Of a stretch of 64,000 bases of DNA, positions 17,345 through 26,841 are shown one piece after another (position 1 is the first letter of the stretch; every line of letters begins with the position of its first letter). Location of the stretch: the NCBI GenBank assembly GCA_023436715.1, contig JAEZIJ010000036.1, forward strand, positions 20,862 to 84,861, in the 5' to 3' direction. Below the pieces are notes generated by a model that saw only the letters and a list, made by a program, of their open reading frames with translations, did no database searches and was not told the DNA's origin. The translations under genes were made by a program, and so were the position numbers. This DNA is from Acidobacteriota bacterium (lineage in GTDB: Bacteria > Acidobacteriota > Terriglobia > Bryobacterales > Bryobacteraceae).

Positions 17345-20300
17345 ATGTTCCCCATGCCTTCAGAAGCCCTCCGCATCTTCGACCCCCGGCGCAACTTCCA
17401 GTTGCAGAGCTTCACCGGCCGGGGTGCGACGACCACTCTCCACGATGCATCCGCCACCGGTGTGTCCATCTCCGGCATCTTCCAGGCGGCCGAGGATTTC
17501 GCGGTCCTGGGGCTTTACAACGCGTACGACTACTTCAACCACTTGCGCGTGAAGCACCTGCCGCGAACTGATCTCTCCGGCCTCACGCTGGAGTTTGATA
17601 TCGAGTACGATCACACACTCGACGGTGCCATGCGGCTGGACGCCGCCAAGTACCCGTCCGTCTCGTGGGATTCCATGACGTTTATCTGCGGCACCGCAGG
17701 CGACGTGTACGACGTGCGCCTCCTCGATTACGCGGCGGTCATCTCCGGCGACGAGACGCCCGCCCGAGTCTTGTGCGCTCTGAGCGGGAAGACGCCGGTG
17801 TGGGGGACGGACGTGCTCCACCTCCACTTCCGCGACACGCGCTACACCGTCTCCCAAGCCGATATCCGGTGGGAAGGCACGATGTACGAAGACCTCATCG
17901 GGTCCACTGGCATGCAGTGGATCACGGTGAACGACCCGACCGGCAACATCGCGCACGCGCGGGAGGTCATCATCGAGCGGACGGGCACGAACGAAGAATG
18001 GTGCCACGTTCTCGACTCCCGGCTTGGCGCGGGGACCTGTCAACTGGCGGTCAATCCCACGCTCAACCATCCGGCTGGCTCGTACGTCACGACCGTGCCG
18101 TACCCCTACGACCTCGCACGCAAGTTCATGGCGATCATCAACACGCCGGGCGACCCGGTGGCGGGCAGGTATGGTCCGGACCAGTCCAGCGTGATCGAGG
18201 CATCGCTCGACGCTGCATCCCTCCAACTGGTGCTCTCCTTCAAGGCGCTCGACGCGCCGAACGCCAATTACGGCAAGCTCGGCAACCTCGACGTGGTTCT
18301 CATGACGGCTGGCCACATTCCGTTGACGCCAGCGGAGCAGTCGTCCGTTCCGACGTACGACGAGGGCACCGACACACAGGGGTTCTTCTGGGATGCTGCG
18401 ACCGCGCGATTCTCCGGCGGCGATTGCGACAAGAAGTATCACGTCACGCTCCCGTTCGGGAGCCTCGTCGATAAGCTCGGGCGCGCGGTGCCGACCAACA
18501 ACTGCCGCAAGATTTACATCGTCTTCGCGCCCCGGTTCGAGCGTACGGAGGAGGAGTTGGAGGACGGCTGCTTCCTGACTGGTGACGTGAGCCAGTGGGA
18601 CACCTTTTGGAGCGTGGACGACACCTCGCGCCTGGTGGGCGGACGGTACTTCGTGGGCGACCAGTCCAGCGAGGAACGCGTCCTGCTGGCGCAGGCCCTC
18701 CCTGGGCAGGCCAACGTGATTCGCGGGTATGAGGGCACGGCGCCGCAGGCGTGGCCGGCGGGCACACGCGTCTGTAAACTCTCGCCCAAGAGCGGCTTCT
18801 CCTCCGACGTGGAGTGGCGCGCGGTCCTGTCCAACATCTCGGTCACAGGCGATGCGAGCCTCAAAGTGGGCGGCGCGGCGGCGCGGATTGAGGAGTCGGA
18901 CGCGCGATGCAGGTACACCGGCTATTGGGAGGACTATAAGTACGGCGCGGCCGGCTGGCCGTCCCAATGGTGGAGCGGTGGTCACGCGCGGCGCACGGCA
19001 CCCACCGGCCCAGGAGACGTTCGCAAGGTCGCTCTCGCCTACTCGCAGACCCGGCAGCACGATCTGTACCTCGGGACGTTCCTCAACACCGACTGCGGCA
19101 AGATCACCGTCGATGTGGACGGCGTGTCCAGCACGCACGACCTGTATCTGAGCGAGTACGGCGGCACCACCGCAATGCTGAAGGTTCGCGGCAATGTTGC
19201 GGCGGGCAACCACACGGTCGTCATCACCGCTCTTTTCGACCGGAACGGCGCCAGCAGCGGGTACTATTGCTACTTCGATTATCTGTGGCCTTTGGTCCCG
19301 CAGGACGTTCCGGACGCGCCGAAGGACTACGAGGGCGTGTCGCTGGCCATCGACTTCGACACGGACCACGGCTACAAGAAGCCCCCTGCCTGGCACCTGT
19401 GGCAATTGCAGAAGCTCGGGTTCAAGGGCCACGCCGACGTGTACATGGGCGTCTTCTGGAACAACAAGCGGCAGCGGACCGGCGCGAGCTATCCGTACGC
19501 CACCGTCGCGTTCTCTGGCGACCCGGTTCCCGGCAACGTGGTGTCGATTTCGATTTCGGGAACGACCATCGCACACGCCATCGGGTACGGCGAAACGTTG
19601 CAGCAGATCGTCTCGCACTTCCGCGCGACGATCAACGGCATGTTCTCCGGCGTGTGGGCCAACGACGGCTTCGGCGCAAGCAGCACGCTCCTGATTCAGT
19701 CCAAGGCTCCGTCGTACACGTTCGGCGGCTTGGCGGTGAGCGCACCCAACTCCGTGACGCTCACGCTATCCGACCACATGGGCGCGGCCGGGAACGAGGG
19801 GGATTGGGAGATCCTGGACTCCGCGTCCCCGGTGATGACGGAGGGAGCGCGGAAGTGGATTCGCGATTTGGCGGGCCAGTTCGCGGCGGCGGGGATCACT
19901 GCCTCGTTCGCCTTCTCGATGGAGGTCTATAACCCGCCTGCGGAGATGCGGGCCAAGTACCTCCGGCTGAACGGCGGCGTCGTGGCGCCGGGTGAAGACG
20001 TGTACCTCGACGTGCCCTCGTACCAGATGCACTTCGGTTCGCGCGTTCGGGCCTATCTCCGGCAGATGTACCGGGAGTGCGCCGACGAGATCGCGGCGGC
20101 TGGCCTTCCAGTCGTGCTCCAGTTTGGCGAGACGCAGTATTGGTATTTCGACAACCGCGCCCGCGACCCGCAGGGCGGGATGCCGTTTTACGACCAGGAG
20201 ACCATAGGTGCATTCGCGGCGGCGAAAGGTCACCAGATTTGGCCGTTCACTTCCAACACGGATGATCCAGCTGGCGATCCGGCGCACCCGCACGAGACTG

Positions 20301-20902
20301 CGGCGTTCCTGCGGGATCGGATCTGGGCCTACTGCCAGGATGTGATCCAGTACGTGCGCGCGGCGCATCCAGCAGCGGTGTTCGAGTGCCTGTGGCCGCT
20401 CGACGCCAATCAAGGCAAGCCCGCGCCGAACGCCACCTACCGGCAACTGCTCATGTACGTCAACCTGCCGGAGCAGTGGAAGACCTCGGGGTTCGGCATC
20501 AAGTACTTCCGGTGTGAAGGCTTCGATTACGACATCTGGCAGAAGAACGTCACGTTGATGCGGCAAACCATCACGTTCGCCAACAAGACGCTGGGACGGC
20601 CCGCCGAGGAGTGCATGTACCTCGCGGGCCTGTACGGGCCTCCTGACCCGCCCATCGCGCAGGCGTACGGGATGTGGAAGCAGGCGAAGCTCTACTCGAT
20701 GTGCTTCTGGGCCTTCGATCAGTTCTGTCTGAACAGCCGTCCGGTACCGCTGCCTGCATGGGTTGCGAGCGCGACGGCGGCGATCTACCACAAGCCGCGC
20801 GCCGCCCGAGCAGCGGAGGTAGAGAGGGCCGTCGATGTGATCGTGCCCGCAGCGGGCGCGCTCAACCGCTTCAAGTTGAACGAGAGGAAGCTCAATGGCT
20901 AA
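17345..20902 (+). CDS. Large tail protein with C-terminal TIM-barrel (glycosidase-like) domain
   Basis: 1185 residues, starting at ATG 17345 (another ATG in frame at 17354). The first two thirds are beta-rich and Gly/Asp-rich, as in phage tip or fibre proteins. From about 660 the chain shows a barrel-like pattern of strands and helices: VSLAIDFDTDHGYK, VYMGVFWNN, ITASFAFSMEVYN, LPVVLQFGETQYWYFD, VFECLWPLD, MCFWAFDQF. The Q-F-G-E-x-Q-W/Y-W-Y-F motif is reminiscent of TIM-barrel domains in gene transfer agent and phage tail proteins, and its Glu could be catalytic. A role in digesting host surface glycans is inferred. The end overlaps the fibre gene by 8 bases. Confidence 0.6.
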   Translation: MFPMPSEALRIFDPRRNFQLQSFTGRGATTTLHDASATGVSISGIFQAAEDFAVLGLYNAYDYFNHLRVKHLPRTDLSGLTLEFDIEYDHTLDGAMRLDAAKYPSVSWDSMTFICGTAGDVYDVRLLDYAAVISGDETPARVLCALSGKTPVWGTDVLHLHFRDTRYTVSQADIRWEGTMYEDLIGSTGMQWITVNDPTGNIAHAREVIIERTGTNEEWCHVLDSRLGAGTCQLAVNPTLNHPAGSYVTTVPYPYDLARKFMAIINTPGDPVAGRYGPDQSSVIEASLDAASLQLVLSFKALDAPNANYGKLGNLDVVLMTAGHIPLTPAEQSSVPTYDEGTDTQGFFWDAATARFSGGDCDKKYHVTLPFGSLVDKLGRAVPTNNCRKIYIVFAPRFERTEEELEDGCFLTGDVSQWDTFWSVDDTSRLVGGRYFVGDQSSEERVLLAQALPGQANVIRGYEGTAPQAWPAGTRVCKLSPKSGFSSDVEWRAVLSNISVTGDASLKVGGAAARIEESDARCRYTGYWEDYKYGAAGWPSQWWSGGHARRTAPTGPGDVRKVALAYSQTRQHDLYLGTFLNTDCGKITVDVDGVSSTHDLYLSEYGGTTAMLKVRGNVAAGNHTVVITALFDRNGASSGYYCYFDYLWPLVPQDVPDAPKDYEGVSLAIDFDTDHGYKKPPAWHLWQLQKLGFKGHADVYMGVFWNNKRQRTGASYPYATVAFSGDPVPGNVVSISISGTTIAHAIGYGETLQQIVSHFRATINGMFSGVWANDGFGASSTLLIQSKAPSYTFGGLAVSAPNSVTLTLSDHMGAAGNEGDWEILDSASPVMTEGARKWIRDLAGQFAAAGITASFAFSMEVYNPPAEMRAKYLRLNGGVVAPGEDVYLDVPSYQMHFGSRVRAYLRQMYRECADEIAAAGLPVVLQFGETQYWYFDNRARDPQGGMPFYDQETIGAFAAAKGHQIWPFTSNTDDPAGDPAHPHETAAFLRDRIWAYCQDVIQYVRAAHPAAVFECLWPLDANQGKPAPNATYRQLLMYVNLPEQWKTSGFGIKYFRCEGFDYDIWQKNVTLMRQTITFANKTLGRPAEECMYLAGLYGPPDPPIAQAYGMWKQAKLYSMCFWAFDQFCLNSRPVPLPAWVASATAAIYHKPRAARAAEVERAVDVIVPAAGALNRFKLNERKLNG

Positions 20903-23036
20903 CTATCCCGGCGCAATCGACGGCGCGGCGAGCCTGTACACTCCAGTCGATGCGTTTTCCGGTCGGCCACTGGAGGCGACGACCACGGGCGCGGTGCTGG
21001 CCGGCGACTCGACCATCAACGTCTCCTCCACATCCGGAGGCTTCGCAGCGAGCTACGGCATCCTCTCGATCGACGACGAACTGATCGTGTACACGGGCAA
21101 GACCGCCACGCAGTTCACCGGCTGCCAGCGTGGGGCCTTTGGGACGAGCGCCGCCGCCCACAACAAGGACGCCACGCTCAAGGCGAACATGGTCGCGGGG
21201 TTCATCGCTGCGCTCCAGTCGGCGGTAGTGGCTATCGAGACGGAGTTGGGCACCGCCGCCGCGCGCAATTATGTCCGGAAGGATGGCGCGGTCACGGTCA
21301 CCGGCCTCAAGACGTTCCAGGATGGCGCGGGGTTCGGCGCAGGCACGAAGGCGGCGACCGGGCTGGTGCGGCTGCCCAATGCTGGTGCGGTCAAGTGGCG
21401 CAAAGCCGACGACTCTGGCGATCTCGGCATGGCTCTGAACGCGAGCAACCACCTCGCAATGGATGCCATCGTCGAGTGGGCGCCCGGCCAGACGTTTGGC
21501 TCGCTCACCGTTCCGGACGCGACGGCGCTTTCGAAGGGTGTCGTGCAGCTCGATCCGGTCGGTGGCCTGGCGGTCGCGGCCGGAGTCGTCTCGCTGGCCG
21601 GGACGGGCGTCACGCCCGGCACGTACACCAGAGCCACGGTGGACGCGAAGGGGCGCGTTACGGCTGGCGCGCAACTCGCGGCTTCGGACCTGCCGACGCA
21701 CACGCATTACGCCTCCGATATCGTCTCCGGGGCGCTGCCGTTCAAGATCCAGAAGGCAGGCGCGGACGTGGGCACCCGCCACGCGTTGAACCTGATCGAG
21801 GGCACCAACATCGGACTGGCGGTCACGGACGAGGCAGCCAACGACCGGGTGAACGTGACGGTCGCGCTCTCCTCCGTCCCGGCGCACACGCACGCCGAAG
21901 CGGACGTGACGAACCTCGCCGCGGATCTCGGGGGCAAGGCGCCGCTCACCCACACGCACGCGCAGTCCGACGTAACCGGCCTCGTGACTGCTCTGGCAGG
22001 AAAGGCCCCGCTCTCGCACACGCATGCGGAGGCCGATATCACCGGACTGGCAACAGATCTCGCGGGCAAGGCGGCATCGGTCCACACGCACACGTCATCG
22101 CAGATCAGCGACGCGACCTCGAACGCGACGGCTGCCACGGTCGTGCTACGCGACGGGTCGGGCGGCGCGTCGTTCGCGTACACCGCCGCCAACAATCTTT
22201 GGGCGTACCTGGACTCGCACTTGAACTCAATCGAGTGCGGGCCATTCCAATCAGCCGGTGGGCCGTACGAAAACATGGCGAAGTACTCCGAGGACTTCTC
22301 CGCGGCGACCTGGGACAAGAACGGCGGCACCTGCACGGTGAGTGCGAACAGCATCGTCGCCCCCGACGGTAACCAGACTGCAGATGCCGTCACCGCCAGC
22401 GGCGTGGCGGGCCTGATTCGCCAGAATGTCGCGGGGCTCGTGGCCAACGGCCAGTACACGTTCTACGTGTGGCTCAAGGTCGCCTCCGGCACGATGACCG
22501 TGTCGCTCGGCATCCTCGATAACGGATGGACCACGTGGCTCACTGGACCCACCGCAGTCACGCTCACGACCTCCTGGCAACGGTTCAAGGTGACCGCGAC
22601 GATGACGGGCGGCGCGACGTCTCTCTGGATCGCCATCGGCCATTACTCCGATGGCTGGACCTCCGGCCAGACGTTCCACGTTTGGGGCGCGTGCCTCCAG
22701 CAGGGCAACGATCCGAAGAAGGCGTACGCCCGCACGTGGGGATACCAGGCCGGCGCCGTTGCCGCCGGAGTCGCCTGCGGGCAGTTACTGGTGGTCGCCA
22801 AGGACACCACTGAGTCCCCGCTTAAGATACGCGGTCCTGGCTCAACCCTTGCGGACCACACGCTGCTCGAAGTCACGGCTGGCGGCGAACTGATCGTCGC
22901 GGGCGGCACTGGCAACGGCTATCGCCTCGCGGAGATCGTGGGCGCGAGCAACCCGTCCGGATGGTCGGGATGCCTCAAGGTGAAGAACCCCGCAGGCGTG
23001 ACCGCAGGCTACATCCTCCTCTACTCAAATCCGTAA
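20895..23036 (+). CDS. Tail fibre protein with tandem H-T-H repeats and carbohydrate-binding-like domain
   Basis: 713 residues. Residues about 320-400 contain four repeats of the form (P/S)HTHAE(A/S)D(V/I)TxLxxxLxGKA, a repeat class of trimeric tail fibres in which His lines can bind metal. Around 455-610 lies a jelly-roll-like domain (YSEDFSAATWDKNGGTCTV, YTFYVWLKVASGTMTVSLG, WQRFKVTATMTGGATSLWI), as in phage head-binding/carbohydrate-binding modules. The C-terminal section would recognise the host. It follows the TIM-barrel gene, completing the adhesion module. Confidence 0.85.
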   Translation: MANYPGAIDGAASLYTPVDAFSGRPLEATTTGAVLAGDSTINVSSTSGGFAASYGILSIDDELIVYTGKTATQFTGCQRGAFGTSAAAHNKDATLKANMVAGFIAALQSAVVAIETELGTAAARNYVRKDGAVTVTGLKTFQDGAGFGAGTKAATGLVRLPNAGAVKWRKADDSGDLGMALNASNHLAMDAIVEWAPGQTFGSLTVPDATALSKGVVQLDPVGGLAVAAGVVSLAGTGVTPGTYTRATVDAKGRVTAGAQLAASDLPTHTHYASDIVSGALPFKIQKAGADVGTRHALNLIEGTNIGLAVTDEAANDRVNVTVALSSVPAHTHAEADVTNLAADLGGKAPLTHTHAQSDVTGLVTALAGKAPLSHTHAEADITGLATDLAGKAASVHTHTSSQISDATSNATAATVVLRDGSGGASFAYTAANNLWAYLDSHLNSIECGPFQSAGGPYENMAKYSEDFSAATWDKNGGTCTVSANSIVAPDGNQTADAVTASGVAGLIRQNVAGLVANGQYTFYVWLKVASGTMTVSLGILDNGWTTWLTGPTAVTLTTSWQRFKVTATMTGGATSLWIAIGHYSDGWTSGQTFHVWGACLQQGNDPKKAYARTWGYQAGAVAAGVACGQLLVVAKDTTESPLKIRGPGSTLADHTLLEVTAGGELIVAGGTGNGYRLAEIVGASNPSGWSGCLKVKNPAGVTAGYILLYSNP

Positions 23037-23052
23037 ATCGAAAGGCTACCCG

Positions 23053-23403
23053 ATGAAGTTGACGCTGGACCATACCCAGCGTCTGAACCTGCACGCGCTC
23101 CTTGGAGCGCAGCGGGCAGACGTGGGTTCTATCCGCGCGATCTGGAGCATTCAGGATCGCATCGCGCTCGATGCCGACGAAGAGAAAGCCGTCGAGTTGA
23201 AGCGCGAGATGGTAGCGGGCCAGGAGCGCGCCGTTTGGAACCCCGCGCTCTCGATTGCCGCCAAGGATTTCGAGTTCTCCGAGCCGGAAGCTGCGCGCAT
23301 CAAGGCAGCGATTCAGACGTGGGACTCGTACGGGGCAAACGCCGACCGGCGCTGGCTCCAACCGCTTGTCGAGACGCTGTTCTCGACAGAAACGCAGAAA
23401 TAG
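23053..23403 (+). CDS. Hypothetical phage protein after the tail fibre
   Basis: 116-residue charged, helical protein (LNLHALLGAQRADVGSIRAI, DEEKAVELKREMVAG). AAAGG lies 7 bases before the ATG. Small helical proteins with this beginning occur downstream of fibre genes in phages with no assigned role. It might be a virion or lysis accessory protein; no domain recognised. Confidence 0.55.
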   Translation: MKLTLDHTQRLNLHALLGAQRADVGSIRAIWSIQDRIALDADEEKAVELKREMVAGQERAVWNPALSIAAKDFEFSEPEAARIKAAIQTWDSYGANADRRWLQPLVETLFSTETQK

Positions 23404-23413
23404 GAGAGAAAAC

Positions 23414-23677
23414 ATGAAAGCGCTTCTTCTCATCGCGAAGTATTTGCCCGTTGTCATGGGCACGGTCGCCGCCGTCGAGCAGACCGTCCAGGCGCCGGGG
23501 CAAACCAAGGCCCAGGTTGCATTGAACACGATCCAGACGGTGTCTGCCATCGCGGGCCAGACCGTTCCGGAGGAGCACGTCCAGTTGATCGCCAGCCTGA
23601 TCAACAGCGTGGTCGACGTGTTCAACAAGACCGGAATCTTTCAGAAGGCGACCACGGCGGTTGCGGTTCAGAACTGA
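23414..23677 (+). CDS. Small phage protein with hydrophobic N-terminus (lysis region)
   Basis: 87 residues from ATG 23414, preceded by TAGGAGAG (good site, and also containing the previous stop). The beginning MKALLLIAKYLPVVMGTVAAVEQ is hydrophobic enough for a membrane anchor; the rest is amphipathic (LIASLINSVVDVFNKTGIF). Location just before another single-span protein suggests a lysis cassette, but neither protein has a specific motif. Confidence 0.5.
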   Translation: MKALLLIAKYLPVVMGTVAAVEQTVQAPGQTKAQVALNTIQTVSAIAGQTVPEEHVQLIASLINSVVDVFNKTGIFQKATTAVAVQN

Positions 23678-24015
23678 TGACGGCCCAGGAAATCACCATC
23701 GCGATCTCCCTTCTCACGGTGGCATCGGCTGCCGTCAATGTGTTCGTCGGCCTTCGTCTGGCGGCAGTCCAGTCGAGATTGAAGGCCGATGCCGCAGCCC
23801 TCGAAGTCTCGCTCGTAAAGCAGTTCGTCGGGTGGAAGGACGAGGTGTTGTCGGCCATCAACGGCAAGTACGTGAGCGCGCAGTTGATCGCGGAGATCCG
23901 CGCGAGCATCGGGCGCGAACTGGCGCAGGCTGAACTTCGGCTCGACCGCATTGAAAAACGGTGCGAGGAGCGTCCGAAGGAATGCCTCGCGCTCCGGTGC
24001 CACCCGCCGGAGTAG
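23677..24015 (+). CDS. Single-span membrane protein, holin- or i-spanin-like
   Basis: 112 residues, start in a TGATG overlap with the previous stop. One transmembrane segment near the N-terminus (ITIAISLLTVASAAVNVFVGL) is followed by a charged coiled-coil stretch to the end. This topology fits an inner-membrane spanin subunit or a type III-like holin. It is the last gene of the late operon. Role inferred from topology and place. Confidence 0.5.
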   Translation: MTAQEITIAISLLTVASAAVNVFVGLRLAAVQSRLKADAAALEVSLVKQFVGWKDEVLSAINGKYVSAQLIAEIRASIGRELAQAELRLDRIEKRCEERPKECLALRCHPPE

Positions 24016-24457
24016 CAGTCCGGAGACTCGATGTGCAGGTTCCCCCTTCCGGTCGCCCGCGACGCCGATCCGGGCGACCGCGTCTCGCCTCCCGGCCTAC
24101 GCGATTCGCGCTAACTCCAATCCTCATTTGCTGTTACGGCGCCACCGCTCACTTCCCCCGTACTTGCCGTTCGCACTTTGGAGTTCAAAACCTAATTTCC
24201 TGTAACTATATTTCTCCCGCTATCAGACATATCCGTCAAAATCCGTCATGTTCGCCTTCCCGAGTGTCTTGACGCGCTTAGGCGTTGGGATTACTTTCGG
24301 TTTGTAGTTCAGATCCAAACACGCTTCGGCGCGTTCTCGACGGGGTAGCAAAGCGGCGCGGACAGGATAGCCCGCACGCACGCCGCACATTCCGTATCCG
24401 GTGGTTTCGAGTTCGACGCCCGAGGTGTCTCTAAGCCCCAAGGACAAGGTAGACGGC
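24016..24457. other. Non-coding gap between late and early phage modules
   Basis: About 440 bases with no convincing gene, separating lysis from replication genes. It includes an AT-rich patch (about 24190-24250) with a doubled TCCGTCA (24232 and 24242), and a possible + strand promoter TTGACG (24269-24274), 17-base spacer, TACTTT (24292-24297), the latter weak. This is the likely site of early promoter or operator signals. A frame on the minus strand here is judged non-coding. Confidence 0.4.
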
Positions 24458-24682
24458 ATGGTCAAGGCGTACAGGAAAACTGTGTCCAGACGCAGGCGCA
24501 TCAATCGCGACCACGGTGGCGTACCGCAATTGGCGGCGCAGTTGTGCGGGTGCGATCTCTCGATGGCTTACAAGGTCCGGAATGGGCAGGCCACCTCCGC
24601 GAAGGTCAGTAAGGCGCTCGCGGAAGCGGAACGGCAACTTCAGCGGCAAAAGGACGGGCGGAATGAACAGTTCCGTCGTTAG
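24458..24682 (+). CDS. Small HTH regulator
   Basis: 74 residues from ATG 24458 (a longer GTG start at 24401 is possible). GGVPQLAAQLCGCDLSMAYKV followed by RNGQATSAKVSKALAEAE has the helix-turn-helix pattern of XRE/Cro-like proteins, in which the second helix reads DNA. It heads the early operon and overlaps the SNF2 gene by 20 bases, so it is likely an early regulator. No full-size repressor is seen nearby. Confidence 0.6.
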   Translation: MVKAYRKTVSRRRRINRDHGGVPQLAAQLCGCDLSMAYKVRNGQATSAKVSKALAEAERQLQRQKDGRNEQFRR

Positions 24683-26348
24683 CGTCGAGTCCGGACATAT
24701 TCGGGTCCTGCCTGCCTTCGCGGACATGCTGACGGTTCAGCGTCTCGGCGGGCGGTTCAACGGAGCCACGCGCGTCTGGCTGTGGCCCGCGACCCGCGAA
24801 AATGCCATGCTCCTGGCGAAGCAGTTGCGCGGGGCACGTACGACGCCGGAGTTCGCCGCGCTCCTTGCTCCGATGGCTCAGGAGGCGGAGATTCCGGCGC
24901 AGCCGAAAGCGCCGGTCGTAGACCCGCCTTCCGGCCTGATCGCCTCTCGTGTGGAACCGGACATCGTGGTTCCGGATGGGATGCTCACTCGCCCCTGGCG
25001 GCATCAGAAGGCAGCTTTCAAGTTCTGCACCGATCGCTTCGCCGCCGGAATGCGCGGCATTCTCCTGGCAATGGGCATGGGCACGGGCAAATCCCTGGTG
25101 GCCTACATGTTGATCCTCGCCCTGTTTGCACGGCGCGTGCTGATCGCCTGCCCGCTACGCGTGGTGCAGGTGTGGATCACGCAGTTTGAGCGCCACGTGG
25201 GCGCGCCCGTAATGCTCATTGCTCTCGGTGAGGATGCGGGCTCAGTGTCGGAAAAACAGGAGTTGGCCGCGGAGAAGATGAAGCTCGCGCAGACCCTCGG
25301 CGTGCCGTTCATCGGAGTTATCAACTACGACTCCGCGTGGCGCGATCCGTTTGCGGCGTGGGCCGAGAAGGTCCAATGGGATCTCGTAATCGCGGACGAG
25401 GCACACCGCATCAAGGCTCCGGGCGGCAAGGCATCGCTGTTCTTCAAGCGCATGCGCCTCCACGCCGCCCATCGCATCGCACTTACCGGGACGCCACTGC
25501 CGCACGGGCCGATGGATATCTACGCGCAGTTCCGGTTCCTGGATGTGACGATCTTTGGCCCCTCGTTCAGCGCGTTCCGGACCAAGTACGCGGTCATGGG
25601 CGGCTACCAGCGGAAGCAGATTACCGGGTTCCAGAAACTCGACGAGTTGGAAGCCGCGATGAGCAGGATCACGTTTCGGGTTGGCCCGGAGGTTCTGGAC
25701 CTGCCGCCAGCCACACACGTCACATACTACTGCGACCTGACGCCGGAGGCGGCGCGCATCTACCGCAACCTTGAAGAGGACTTCGTGGCGCGCGTGAAGG
25801 ACGGAACCGTGACCGCCGCGAACGCCTTGGTGAAACTTCTGCGTCTCCAGCAGGTGGTGGGCGGCTGCGTACCCACCGACGACCACATCGTGCAGCGCGT
25901 CGATTCGAGCAAGCAGAAACTTTTGGCGGACACGCTGGAGGACATCGGCGCGGACGAAGCGGTGGTCGTCTTCTGCCGGTTCCATGCCGACTTGGACGCT
26001 GTACACCACGCATGTGAAGCGATGGGATACAGCACGCTCGAACTGTCCGGCCGGCGAGATCAGTTGAAAAGCTGGCAGGACGGCGAGGCTCAAGTCCTCG
26101 CGGTGCAAATCAGCGCGGGCGGCGTCGGAGTCGATTTTACGCGGGCTCGCTTTGCCATGTACTACTCGCTCTCCTTTTCGTTGGGCGAGTACGACCAGGC
26201 GCTCGCCCGCGTCCACCGTCCGGGACAGACGCGCCCGGTCGAGCACATCCACCTCGTCGCGAGGAACACGGTGGACGTGAAGATCATGCGCGCCCTGGAA
26301 AAGCGCGCCGAGATCGTGCAGTCAATCCTCGCGGAAATCAAGCACTAG
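24663..26348 (+). CDS. SNF2-family DNA-dependent ATPase / helicase
   Basis: 561 residues from ATG 24663. An N-terminal region of about 100 residues precedes the motor. Motif I LAMGMGTGKSLVA (Lys143), motif Ia, motif II VIADEAHRIK (DEAH 245-248), motif III LTGTPLP, and in the second RecA lobe QISAGGVGVDFT and HRPGQTRPVEHIHLVA (motif VI) are all present, so it should be active. Phage SNF2 proteins of this single-chain type translocate on duplex DNA and accompany replication and recombination genes. First large gene of the early module. Confidence 0.92.
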   Translation: MNSSVVSVESGHIRVLPAFADMLTVQRLGGRFNGATRVWLWPATRENAMLLAKQLRGARTTPEFAALLAPMAQEAEIPAQPKAPVVDPPSGLIASRVEPDIVVPDGMLTRPWRHQKAAFKFCTDRFAAGMRGILLAMGMGTGKSLVAYMLILALFARRVLIACPLRVVQVWITQFERHVGAPVMLIALGEDAGSVSEKQELAAEKMKLAQTLGVPFIGVINYDSAWRDPFAAWAEKVQWDLVIADEAHRIKAPGGKASLFFKRMRLHAAHRIALTGTPLPHGPMDIYAQFRFLDVTIFGPSFSAFRTKYAVMGGYQRKQITGFQKLDELEAAMSRITFRVGPEVLDLPPATHVTYYCDLTPEAARIYRNLEEDFVARVKDGTVTAANALVKLLRLQQVVGGCVPTDDHIVQRVDSSKQKLLADTLEDIGADEAVVVFCRFHADLDAVHHACEAMGYSTLELSGRRDQLKSWQDGEAQVLAVQISAGGVGVDFTRARFAMYYSLSFSLGEYDQALARVHRPGQTRPVEHIHLVARNTVDVKIMRALEKRAEIVQSILAEIKH

Positions 26349-26371
26349 CCAGCCAGGAGAACGAAGCAGCC

Positions 26372-26830
26372 ATGAACATGGAACCGCTCAGGGAATTTGT
26401 GTCCCTGGAGACGCGCAAGAAGGAACTGGACGCCGATCTCAAGGCGACCAAACAGAGGCTCGATGAACTGGAGGAACAGATAATCCCGATGTTCGTCGAG
26501 GAAGGCGTCCCCTCCATGACCGTCGAAGCGGACGGCGTGAAGCGTACGCTCTCGATCTACCCGGACGTCTATGCCAGCCCGCTCAACGGCCGCGACGAGG
26601 TCGTCGAAGCACTCAAGCGGGCGGGGCTGGACCAGTACGTCGCGGAGAACTACAACACCAACTCGCTTACGAGTTTCGTTCGCGAGATCTGGAAGGAACT
26701 GCTGGCCACGGCCGGCAGGGAGAAGCGGGTCGTCACCGAGGACGATCTGCGCGCGGCGCTCCCGCTGGTGCTTGCCGGGGCGTTGAAGCTCTCCATCGTT
26801 CACAAACTCAGCAGCACCAGAAAAGCGTGA
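26372..26830 (+). CDS. Hypothetical early phage protein, coiled coil
   Basis: 152 residues. The N-terminal 45 form a heptad-like charged helix (VSLETRKKELDADLKATKQRLDELEEQI); the middle is a small alpha/beta stretch (YPDVYASPLNGRDEVVEAL) and the end helical. GCCAGGAGAACG precedes the ATG. The form recalls single-strand annealing or Gam-like partner proteins, but I see no specific motif. Lies between SNF2 ATPase and a cysteine-cluster protein. Confidence 0.5.
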   Translation: MNMEPLREFVSLETRKKELDADLKATKQRLDELEEQIIPMFVEEGVPSMTVEADGVKRTLSIYPDVYASPLNGRDEVVEALKRAGLDQYVAENYNTNSLTSFVREIWKELLATAGREKRVVTEDDLRAALPLVLAGALKLSIVHKLSSTRKA

Positions 26831-26841
26831 AGGAGAAAGCT

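Noticed and set aside
17360..19618. Long minus-strand frame of 752 codons
   Set aside because: Arg/Val/His-rich shadow of the + strand tail gene caused by high GC third positions; no domain, no ribosome site.
24223..24504. Minus-strand 93-codon frame as divergent repressor
   Set aside because: No HTH pattern, and it overlaps the better supported + strand HTH gene.
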